From assembly GCA_022710245.1 (NCBI GenBank), contig JAKLHH010000459.1, forward strand, positions 1 to 6,377: a stretch of DNA of 6,377 nucleotides, given 5' to 3'. The notes under the pieces are model-generated. The model did no database searches and was not told the DNA's origin. It saw nothing but the letters and a program-made list of their open reading frames with translations. Origin of the DNA: Myxococcota bacterium. GTDB lineage: Bacteria > Myxococcota > Polyangia > GCA-2747355 > JAKLHH01. A program made the translations under genes and the position numbers. How positions within the stretch are numbered: the first letter of the stretch is position 1; each line of letters starts with the position of its first letter. Below, one piece after another: positions 1 to 4,834 of this stretch.

Positions 1-69
1 CTGATCGCTTCGCCGGTCTTCGCTCGGGGCACGATCACCTCCGTGGTCGGAGAGATCGGCCCACTCTGA
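1..69 (+). CDS. 3' end of an upstream gene (partial, unknown product)
   Basis: The frame starting at base 1 is open to a TGA at 67-69 and encodes 22 residues ending in VVGEIGPL. About 18 of its 22 third positions are G or C, as expected for coding DNA in this genome. The neighbouring frame starting at base 3 is also open here but has a less biased third position. The piece is too short to identify. It is cut by the window edge, so coding status is only suggested by codon bias and by the tidy stop just before the next reading frame. A hairpin-forming inverted repeat begins exactly at the stop codon. Confidence 0.35.
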   Translation: MIASPVFARGTITSVVGEIGPL

Positions 70-83
70 TCCTCTTGGGATCA
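67..83. repeat. Inverted repeat at the upstream stop codon
   Basis: TGATCC (67-72) and GGATCA (78-83) are perfect inverted copies separated by five bases. The left arm contains the stop codon of the upstream frame. There is no T-run after it, so it is not a classical intrinsic terminator. It could be a transcript 3'-end hairpin, a protein-binding site or part of a rearrangement junction. Confidence 0.4.
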
Positions 84-111
84 CGTGTCAACCGGTTGGC
101 TACGTGCCAAC
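83..111. repeat. Direct repeat ACGTGYCAAC with nested palindromes
   Basis: ACGTGTCAAC (83-92) and ACGTGCCAAC (102-111) are direct copies with one mismatch, spaced 19 bases start to start. The perfect palindrome CAACCGGTTG (89-98) and the inverted pair TTGGC/GCCAA (96-100 and 106-110) overlap them. CACGTG (82-87) is also palindromic. The region is visibly lower in GC than the flanking genes and sits where similarity to the hydrolase family seems to begin. An operator, a recombination scar or chance are all possible. Confidence 0.4.
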
Positions 112-663
112 GTGAGAGTGTTTAGCTTCGGCGCCGAGGAGGTGCAGGACTTCGGGCTGCGGAGGAGCGCCGAGCTCCTCCGCGGGCGCGCCGATCGCAT
201 CCACTGGTACAGCCTCTACGATCTGCCGCGTGCCTGGCCGGCCACCACACGGCACCGCGAGGCCGAGGGCTCGTCGTACTACCGGCACTTCTACATGGGG
301 CTCCTGCGCGAGGACGGCACCTCCAAGCTGGCGCTCTCCCGGTTCCACGAGTACACACCCTGGCTCGGCATCTGCCAGTGGTTCCACTTCGAGGACCATC
401 GCCTCGACGACGCGGTGACCTGGCTGCGTCGCCTCGGCGTTCGCCACCTGCGCACGGGGCTCAGCTGGGCAGACAGCCTGCGCCCGGACGCGCTCCGCTG
501 GTTCGACCGGCAGATGCGCGCGCTCGAGCCGTTCGAGGTGACCCTGACCTACTGCTTCACGCCGGAGTCGCTCGGCGTCACCCCCCACCACACGAGCCCG
601 CCTCGCGACCCGCGCTGGTACGCCGACTTCTGCGCGGCCATGACCCGCCGGTACGCGGTCTGA
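85..663 (+). CDS. Glycoside-hydrolase-like protein, probably truncated (possible pseudogene)
   Basis: This is a 192-residue reading frame from a GTG at 85, with no convincing ribosome-binding site. From about residue 14 (SFGAEEVQDFGLRR) it reads like a family of putative beta-xylosidase or cellulase-like proteins often found beside the next two genes. Residues 39-85 (IHWYSLYDLPRAWP, then YYRHFYMGLLREDGT and KLAL) resemble the last strands of a TIM-barrel glycosidase. Residues 95-190 (GICQWFHFED, LDDAVTWLRRLGV, LRTGLSWAD, CFTP, HHTSPPR) resemble the first strands of such a barrel. The middle of a barrel, with the usual NEP acid/base glutamate, is absent. The nucleophile strand, which I would expect just before SFGAEE, is replaced by unrelated residues. 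Catalytic activity is therefore doubtful. Family membership is recalled, not searched. The C-terminus at RRYAV looks natural, and the stop lies 10 bases before the glycosyltransferase ATG. Confidence 0.6.
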   Translation: MSTGWLRANVRVFSFGAEEVQDFGLRRSAELLRGRADRIHWYSLYDLPRAWPATTRHREAEGSSYYRHFYMGLLREDGTSKLALSRFHEYTPWLGICQWFHFEDHRLDDAVTWLRRLGVRHLRTGLSWADSLRPDALRWFDRQMRALEPFEVTLTYCFTPESLGVTPHHTSPPRDPRWYADFCAAMTRRYAV

Positions 664-673
664 CGGGGGCGTG

Positions 674-1771
674 ATGAAGCTGACGATCTTCGGCCTGACC
701 ATCACGTCGTCGTGGGGCAACGGGCACGCGTCCATCTGGCGGGGCCTCTGCGCCGCGCTGGCCCGCCGCGGTCACCACGTGGTGTTCTTCGAGCGCGACG
801 TGCCCTACTACGCCACGACCCGCGACTACCACGAGCTCCCCGGCGGCGGGCTCCAGCTCTACGACGACTGGGACGAGGTCTGCCCGCGCGCGCGCCGCGA
901 GGTGATGGACTCCGACCTCGCGGTGGTCACCTCGTACTGCCCCGACGCGCTGGCCGCCACCGCGCTCGTCTGCGAGGCTGACGGGCCGCTCCGGGTCTTC
1001 TACGACATGGACACGCCGGTGACGCTGGCGCAGCTGAAGGGCGCCGGGGCGGTGAGCTACGTGGGGCCGCGTGGCCTGCGTGACTTCGACCTCGTGCTCA
1101 GCTACACCGGCGGCGCCGCGCTCTGCGAGCTGAGAGCTCGCCTCGGCGCGAGGCGCACGGCCCCGCTCTACGGCTGCGTGGATCCGGCGCAGCACCGCGC
1201 CGCCCCGCCCGTCGAGGAGTACCGCGCAGACCTCTCCTACCTGGGCACCTGGGCTGCCGACCGTCAGGCCGTGCTGGAGACCCTCCTCCTGGAGCCGGCG
1301 CGGCGCCGGCCGGATCTGCGCTTCCTCATCGGCGGCGCGCTCTACCCGGTCGACTTCCCCTGGGCGTCGAACCTCTACTTCGTCCGTCACGTCCCCCCGC
1401 CTCGCCACCCGGCGTTCTACAGCTCCGCGCGGCTGACCCTCAACATCACGCGGCAGGCGATGGCCGAGCTCGGCTACTGTCCGTCGGGGAGGCTCTTCGA
1501 GGCGGCCGCCTGCGGCGCACCGATCCTGAGCGACTGCTGGCCGGGCCTGGAGGAGTTCTTCACGCCGGGCCTGGAGCTCCTCGTCGCGCGCGAGACGAAG
1601 GACGCGCTGCAGGCCCTCGCCCTCGCGGACGCGGAGCTGGCGCGGCTGGCGCGACGCGCGCGCGAGCGCGTCCTCGACGAGCACACCTCCGACCACCGCG
1701 CCCGTGAGCTCGAGGCGCTGGTCGGCGCCTCGGACCCGGCGGCGGTTGCTGCGCCAGGAGGAGAGCGCTGA
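674..1771 (+). CDS. GT-B glycosyltransferase, CgeB-like
   Basis: This 365-residue cytoplasmic protein probably transfers a sugar from a nucleotide-sugar donor to a glycan or surface acceptor; donor and acceptor are unknown. The N-terminal half opens with a beta strand and a glycine-rich loop (MKLTIFGLTITSSWGNGH, residues 1-18). It continues with RGHHVVFFERDVPYY and a DMDTPVTL segment at 111-118, as in CgeB/DUF3880-type proteins. The C-terminal half carries the GT-B nucleotide-sugar signature: LTLNITR (254-260), PSGRLFEAAACGAPILSD (270-287) and FFTPG (295-299), with E276 as the likely ribose-binding glutamate. Length is normal for the family. I chose ATG 674 over the GTG at 671 because family members typically start with MK; only a weak G-run (665-669) precedes it. 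It follows the hydrolase-like frame by 10 bases and ends one base before the nucleotidyltransferase ATG, so these genes are probably one operon. The broad class is secure; the specific role is not. Confidence 0.85.
   Translation: MKLTIFGLTITSSWGNGHASIWRGLCAALARRGHHVVFFERDVPYYATTRDYHELPGGGLQLYDDWDEVCPRARREVMDSDLAVVTSYCPDALAATALVCEADGPLRVFYDMDTPVTLAQLKGAGAVSYVGPRGLRDFDLVLSYTGGAALCELRARLGARRTAPLYGCVDPAQHRAAPPVEEYRADLSYLGTWAADRQAVLETLLLEPARRRPDLRFLIGGALYPVDFPWASNLYFVRHVPPPRHPAFYSSARLTLNITRQAMAELGYCPSGRLFEAAACGAPILSDCWPGLEEFFTPGLELLVARETKDALQALALADAELARLARRARERVLDEHTSDHRARELEALVGASDPAAVAAPGGER
1756..1763 (+). promoter_or_regulatory. Ribosome-binding site of the nucleotidyltransferase
   Basis: AGGAGGAG lies nine bases before ATG 1773, inside the last codons of the glycosyltransferase. 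It decides the start at 1773 over the upstream in-frame GTG at 1704, which would add 23 residues ahead of the canonical N-terminal strand. Confidence 0.8.
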
Positions 1772-1772
1772 G

Positions 1773-2504
1773 ATGTGGGGGATCATCCCGGCCGCGGGCT
1801 CGGGGAGCCGCATCCAGCCGCTCGCCTTCTCCAAGGAGCTGCTGCCGGTCGGCAGCCGCGTCGACGGCGGGATCGAGCGGCCCCGGGCGGTCAGCGAGTA
1901 CCTCGTCGAGCGGATGCTGATCGCGGGGGTGACCAAGCTCTGCTTCGTCATCTCACCCGGCAAGTCAGACATCATGGAGTACTACGGCGGCGCGATCGGC
2001 CAGGCCAGCACCTGCTACGTCGTGCAGGCGCGGCCGGCGGGGCTCTGCGACGCCATCTTCAACGCGCTGCCGCTGGTGGGCGAGGACGAGCGGGTCGCCG
2101 TGGGCTTGCCCGACACCATCTGGTTCCCCGAGGACGGACTCTGCGCCTTGCCGGACGGGGAGCTCTCGCTCCTCCTCTTCCCCACCTCGCAGCCGCAGCA
2201 CTTCGACGCGGTGGTCACCGACGAGCACGGCCAGGTGCTCGAGATCCAGGTCAAGCGGCCGTCGCCGGCCACCCGCTGGATCTGGGGCGCGTTCACGCTG
2301 CCCGGGAGCGTGCTGCACCGGCTGCACCAGGTCTGGTGCGAGCGCGACCGGCGGGACGAGTACTTCGGCACCCTGGTCAACGCGTTCCTGGCGCGGGGAG
2401 GCCACGCGAGCGCGGTGCGCGCGGGCCGGACCTACGTCGACGTCGGGACCGTCCACGGCTTCCGCGAGGCGGTCGAGGCGCTGGGAGCGCGGCGTGAGGC
2501 GTGA
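1773..2504 (+). CDS. Sugar-phosphate nucleotidyltransferase
   Basis: This 243-residue protein of the nucleotidyl-transferase (RmlA/GalU-like, GT-A fold) family joins an NTP to a sugar 1-phosphate, giving an NDP-sugar and pyrophosphate in the cytoplasm. The start is the signature IIPAAGSGSRIQPLAFSKEL (4-23): GSGSR binds the nucleotide phosphates (Ser replaces the usual Thr) and K21 is the family lysine. GLPDTIW (111-117) supplies the probable metal-binding D114. RWIWGAFTLPGSVLHRL (168-184) and YVDVGT (221-226, D223) match the sugar-binding and late metal-binding regions. At 243 residues it is short, with no C-terminal beta-helix or acyltransferase domain. The conserved-looking ARPAGLCDAI (86-95) corresponds to the nucleotide/sugar-binding loop written QxxPxGLADA in RmlA-like enzymes. 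Base and sugar specificity cannot be read from the sequence. The last three codons and the stop lie in a heptamer repeat. The glycosyltransferase stop is one base upstream, suggesting translational coupling. Confidence 0.88.
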   Translation: MWGIIPAAGSGSRIQPLAFSKELLPVGSRVDGGIERPRAVSEYLVERMLIAGVTKLCFVISPGKSDIMEYYGGAIGQASTCYVVQARPAGLCDAIFNALPLVGEDERVAVGLPDTIWFPEDGLCALPDGELSLLLFPTSQPQHFDAVVTDEHGQVLEIQVKRPSPATRWIWGAFTLPGSVLHRLHQVWCERDRRDEYFGTLVNAFLARGGHASAVRAGRTYVDVGTVHGFREAVEALGARREA

Positions 2505-2526
2505 AGCGTGAGGCGTGAGGCGCGAG
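2492..2526. repeat. GCGTGAR heptamer tandem repeat (five copies)
   Basis: Five head-to-tail heptamers are visible: GCGTGAG (2492-2498), GCGTGAA (2499-2505), GCGTGAG (2506-2512), GCGTGAG (2513-2519) and GCGCGAG (2520-2526). Only the second and fifth copies differ, each by one base. The array begins inside the final codons of the nucleotidyltransferase and supplies its stop codon (2502-2504), then runs into the convergent intergenic gap. I recall similar TCACGCC/TCACGCT arrays (the reverse complement) from intergenic DNA of other high-GC genomes. Confidence 0.9.
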
Positions 2527-2564
2527 GCGGATGGAGGTCCGCGCCCTGGGTGAGCTGCCCCCGC

Positions 2565-2581
2565 GCTCAGGCGGGCTGAGC
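2565..2581 (-). other. Hairpin over the stop codon of the - strand gene
   Basis: GCTCAG (2565-2570) and CTGAGC (2576-2581) form a perfect six-base stem with a five-base loop over the last codons and stop of the - strand gene. No T-run follows on either strand, so intrinsic termination is unlikely. It might still protect or mark the 3' end between the two convergent genes. Confidence 0.25.
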
Positions 2582-2944
2582 CTGGAGCTCGCGCAGGAAC
2601 GCGTCGGGGTCCTCGAGCGAGACGTCGACGCGCTGGAACCGCATCGGCCAGAACCACGGCAGCGTGAAGCGTCGCGGAGCGCGCAGGGTCAGCTCGACGA
2701 CGCCCTGCAGGGAGCCGATCAGCCCCAGGCGCTTGCGGGTCGCGATCCGCCAGCCGATGCCTGCCCAGACTGGCCAGCTCGCGGGCGCCGCGTCGGCGAT
2801 CTCGGCGCGCGGGATGGTCTCGTCGACGAGGCCAAAACACAGGCGGACGCGCTCGGGCTCCACCTCGACGAACGCCCGATCCTGGGTCGCGCCGAAGAGC
2901 GCCAGCAAGGGACCAAAGGAGCCACGCTTGATCGCATATCGCAT
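2567..2944 (-). CDS. Conserved-looking protein of unknown function
   Basis: This is a 125-residue protein that I do not recognise by name. It starts MRYAIKRGSFGPLLALFGA, followed by alternating segments that look like beta strands (AFVEVEPERVRLCFG at 24-38, GVVELTLRAP at 81-90, FQRVDVSLEDPDAFLREL at 103-120). I recall similar small proteins with an RGSxGPLLALFGA-type start and a closing DP.AF...L segment from actinobacteria and myxobacteria, with no assigned function. There is no signal peptide, no metal-binding cluster and no obvious catalytic triad. The start is well supported: AGGAGG lies six bases ahead of the ATG on the - strand. It is convergent with the nucleotidyltransferase (62 bases between stops) and divergent from the flavin reductase, so it is probably transcribed alone from the 2945-3118 gap. 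Confidence 0.72.
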   Translation of the reverse strand: MRYAIKRGSFGPLLALFGATQDRAFVEVEPERVRLCFGLVDETIPRAEIADAAPASWPVWAGIGWRIATRKRLGLIGSLQGVVELTLRAPRRFTLPWFWPMRFQRVDVSLEDPDAFLRELQAQPA

Positions 2945-2946
2945 CG

Positions 2947-2956
2947 TCCTCCTCCT
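2947..2956 (-). promoter_or_regulatory. Strong ribosome-binding site for the - strand gene
   Basis: Read on the - strand this is AGGAGGAGGA followed by CG and the ATG at 2944. The AGGAGG core is six bases from the start codon. It is one of the two best ribosome-binding sites in the window and supports 2944 as a real gene start. Confidence 0.75.
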
Positions 2957-3108
2957 CTCCTCACCTGAGCCGGTGAGCCGCAGCGCTGGTTGAGCCCCGG
3001 CGGCCGCCCGCAGGCGGCAGTCGGACAGCCGATCTGGCAGAGTATAGCCGCTCCCTGCGCCGGCGACAGGTGAGTGGCGGCATCAACCGAGGCTGGTATG
3101 CTCTGCGC

Positions 3109-3114
3109 GGAGGT
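3109..3114 (+). promoter_or_regulatory. Ribosome-binding site of the flavin reductase
   Basis: GGAGGT ends four bases before ATG 3119. It favours that ATG over the in-frame ATG at 3098 and the GTG at 3074, neither of which has a comparable upstream site. Confidence 0.65.
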
Positions 3115-3118
3115 GCCC

Positions 3119-3679
3119 ATGGAGAAGCTCCCGGTCGAGCTCGCCCACGCCTACCACCTGCTCAACCCGGGCGGGGTGGTGCTGGTCAGCGTCAGCGACG
3201 GTCAGCGCGACAACCTCTTCCCGGTGGCCTGGAACATGCCGCTCTGCGACGACCCACCGGTCGCCTGCGTCCTCAGCTCGCGAGACCACTTCTCCTGGCC
3301 GCTGCTCGAGCGGAGCGGCGAGCTCGGCCTCAACGTGCCCGACGCGTCGATCCTCGACGCCGTCTATGGCTGCGGCAAGACGAGCGGCGCCGAGGTCGCG
3401 GACAAGTTCGCCCGCTTCGGCCTCCACCGCGAGGCGGCCGCGCAGATCCGCGCGCCGCTGGTCGCCGAGGCGGTCGCCAGCCTGGAGTGTCGGGTCGAGC
3501 GGATCGTGGACGTCGAGGGCTGCGGGCTGGTCATCGCGCGGGTGGTGGCCGCGCGCGCGGCGAGCCGGCACTTTCGCGACGGTGGCTGGACCTTCGACGC
3601 CGGTCTCTCGCTGCTCCACCACCTGAGCAGCAACCGCTTCTGCGTCAGCGACCGGGTCCTCGAGGCGCGACGGCCCTGA
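3119..3679 (+). CDS. Flavin reductase family protein (flavoredoxin-like, FMN-binding split barrel)
   Basis: This 186-residue cytoplasmic protein has the length and order of the Flavin_Reduct/flavoredoxin family, which binds FMN in a split beta-barrel and reduces flavin or passes electrons. Visible signatures are DNLFPVAWNMPLCDDPPVAC (31-50), matching the usual N.x..AW..P.s..PP segment. The FMN-contacting SSRDHFSWPLLERSGELGLN follows at 53-72. The C-terminal part of the domain begins with GCGKTSGAEVADKFARFGL (84-102), the usual G..SG.dvdKf...GL motif. The later strands LECRVERIV (122-130) and LVIARVVAARA (137-147) close the barrel. ATG 3119 was chosen for its ribosome-binding site and because family members begin near this point. 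The electron donor and partner are not evident; no monooxygenase or rubredoxin gene is in the window. The stop overlaps the start of the HTH/zinc-ribbon gene by one base, so the two are probably co-translated. Confidence 0.85.
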   Translation: MEKLPVELAHAYHLLNPGGVVLVSVSDGQRDNLFPVAWNMPLCDDPPVACVLSSRDHFSWPLLERSGELGLNVPDASILDAVYGCGKTSGAEVADKFARFGLHREAAAQIRAPLVAEAVASLECRVERIVDVEGCGLVIARVVAARAASRHFRDGGWTFDAGLSLLHHLSSNRFCVSDRVLEARRP

Positions 3680-3960
3680 TGGGGACGCGGCGCCAGCAGA
3701 TCACCCGGATCCTCACCACGCGCCCTGCCACGGTCCGCGAGCTGGCCGGCGCGCTCGGCGTCCGCATGGCGGAGATCATCGAGGACCTCGGCCACATCCA
3801 GCGGTCGCTGGGGGGGCGGCTGGTGGTGGGCGACTCGGAGTGCGAGGCCTGCGGTCACGTGCTGAGGCGCGAGCGACGCTTCACCGCGCCCTCGCGCTGC
3901 CCGCGCTGCCGCAGCGAGCGGACCAGCGAGCCGCTGCTCTCGGTGCGCGCCGAGGAGTGA
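3679..3960 (+). CDS. HTH plus zinc-ribbon putative transcriptional regulator
   Basis: This is a 93-residue protein. The N-terminal half (residues 1-50) is a predicted winged-helix-like HTH: QQITRILTTRPATVRELAGA then LGVRMAEIIEDLGHIQRSL, in which short helices and the ATVRELA/VRMAEIIEDL pair suit DNA binding. The C-terminal half is a zinc ribbon with CEAC (C55, C58) and CPRC (C74, C77), sixteen residues apart, enough to bind one metal ion. This matches the COG3357-type arrangement (HTH fused to a Zn ribbon), often called a predicted transcriptional regulator. The start is ATG 3679, which shares its A with the flavin reductase stop (TGATG). A much longer in-frame opening exists upstream, but it is only the shadow of the reductase. 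It probably regulates its own operon or senses metal or redox state through the ribbon; that is inference. An RNA-binding or accessory role is also possible. Confidence 0.8.
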   Translation: MGTRRQQITRILTTRPATVRELAGALGVRMAEIIEDLGHIQRSLGGRLVVGDSECEACGHVLRRERRFTAPSRCPRCRSERTSEPLLSVRAEE

Positions 3961-3987
3961 GCGCTGCTCCTCTGAGTTGTTGTTGCC

Positions 3988-4674
3988 TCAGCCGAGGACC
4001 GCCAGGGCGGCCCCTGCGCAGGCGAGATCCGCGAAGGCCGCGTCCGCCCCGCTCGCCAGCAGCTCCAGGGCGCCGTAGCGGCCCGTCGCCACGCCGACGC
4101 AGCTCGCGCCGATGGCCAGGGCGGCGGCCACGTCGCGGGGGGTGTCACCGATGATCACGACCCGGCAGCGCTCCAGCGAATGGCCGAGCCGCTCGGCCCC
4201 GCGCCACGCGCCGGCGCGGAGCAGCTCGGGGCGGTCCTCGTGATCGCTCCCGAACCCGCCGAAGGCAAAGCGCGCCCAGAGGCCGACCCGGGCCAGCTTG
4301 ATCTCGGCGCCGCGCGCGATGTTGCCCGTCCCGAGGCCGAGCGCCCAGCGCGAGGGATCGAGGGCGGCGCGCTCGAGCAGCGCCTCCACGCCCGGGTTGA
4401 CCACGTAGCCCGGGGCGGTGGCGACCTCGATGGCGAGCTCCTCGAGGTACGCCTCCAGCACCGCGTCGATGGTCGCCTCGTCGGCCGGGCGGCCACGCTG
4501 GCCGAGCGTCTCGCGTACGATGCCCCGGTCGGTCATGCCGCCGACGTGGAACTCGAGCCACGGCCCGGCTCCGCAGCAACGCTCGAGCGCCCGCTCCAGC
4601 GCTCGCAGCCCCGCGCCGCAGGTGTTGATCAGGGTGTCGTCGATGTCGAAGAGGAGGACAGACGGCCTGGACAT
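3988..4674 (-). CDS. HAD-superfamily hydrolase (phosphoglycolate-phosphatase-like)
   Basis: This 228-residue cytoplasmic phosphatase of the haloacid dehalogenase superfamily has all four motifs. Motif I is DIDDTL (10-15), with D10 as nucleophile and D12 as acid/base. Motif II is GLGTGN (113-118, T116). Motif III is K126 in AEIKLARVGL. Motif IV is IGDTPRD (175-181), with D177 and D181 binding Mg2+. The stretch 16-110 between motifs I and II is a helical C1 cap, as in Gph/PGMB-type enzymes that act on small phosphorylated metabolites. The substrate cannot be deduced. The in-frame GTG at 4692 would add six residues; neither start has a clear ribosome-binding site, and ATG 4674 was preferred because it puts motif I at the usual distance from the N-terminus. 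It converges on the HTH gene with 27 bases between stops and is divergent from the flippase. A role in recycling sugar phosphates for the neighbouring glycan genes is possible but unproven. Confidence 0.85.
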   Translation of the reverse strand: MSRPSVLLFDIDDTLINTCGAGLRALERALERCCGAGPWLEFHVGGMTDRGIVRETLGQRGRPADEATIDAVLEAYLEELAIEVATAPGYVVNPGVEALLERAALDPSRWALGLGTGNIARGAEIKLARVGLWARFAFGGFGSDHEDRPELLRAGAWRGAERLGHSLERCRVVIIGDTPRDVAAALAIGASCVGVATGRYGALELLASGADAAFADLACAGAALAVLG

Positions 4675-4814
4675 CGGCGCGCATGGTGTCACGGCGGCGC
4701 GCCCGCGTAAAGGCAGCTCTCCGGGTCGACTGACCGCCGCTCCTCCCTCCCTCGGCGCTGCGCGCCTTCGCCCACGCCCTTCCCCTACGGGAGCAATTGA
4801 CTCCGTCTCGCAAC

Positions 4815-4830
4815 CGGTCTAAGCAGACCG
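4815..4830 (+). promoter_or_regulatory. Small hairpin just before the flippase start
   Basis: CGGTCT (4815-4820) and AGACCG (4825-4830) form a perfect six-base stem with an AAGC loop, ending four bases before ATG 4835. It occupies the place where a ribosome-binding site should be, and no Shine-Dalgarno sequence is visible. It may limit translation or be a protein-binding palindrome. A TTGACT (4797-4802) sits just upstream and could be a -35 element, but no good -10 follows at the right distance. Confidence 0.35.
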
Positions 4831-4834
4831 CACC

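Noticed and set aside
1704..1772. Upstream GTG start for the nucleotidyltransferase
   Set aside because: It adds a non-family N-terminal extension overlapping the glycosyltransferase; AGGAGGAG before ATG 1773 is decisive.
578..1975. 465-codon open frame on the - strand opposite the glycosyltransferase
   Set aside because: The product is Arg/Ala/Glu-rich with no recognisable motif, and it lies across two convincingly coding + strand genes.
2527..2542. GCGGA/TCCGC stem as a terminator for the nucleotidyltransferase
   Set aside because: Five base pairs with a six-base loop and no T-run; too weak to call.
3003..3018. GCCGCC/GGCGGC inverted repeat in the divergent gap
   Set aside because: Short GC-only stems are expected by chance in DNA of this composition, and there is no T-run or placement beside a gene end.
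3041..3048. Possible -10 elements (TATACT on the - strand, TATAGC on the + strand) in the 2945-3118 gap
   Set aside because: No acceptable -35 lies at the normal spacing on either strand, so a promoter cannot be placed with confidence.
3070..3960. Long + strand frame that would extend the HTH/zinc-ribbon protein to 296 residues
   Set aside because: The first 200 residues are Arg/Pro/Ala-rich noise read through the flavin reductase in another frame; the ATG at 3679 overlaps the reductase stop and starts the recognisable domain.
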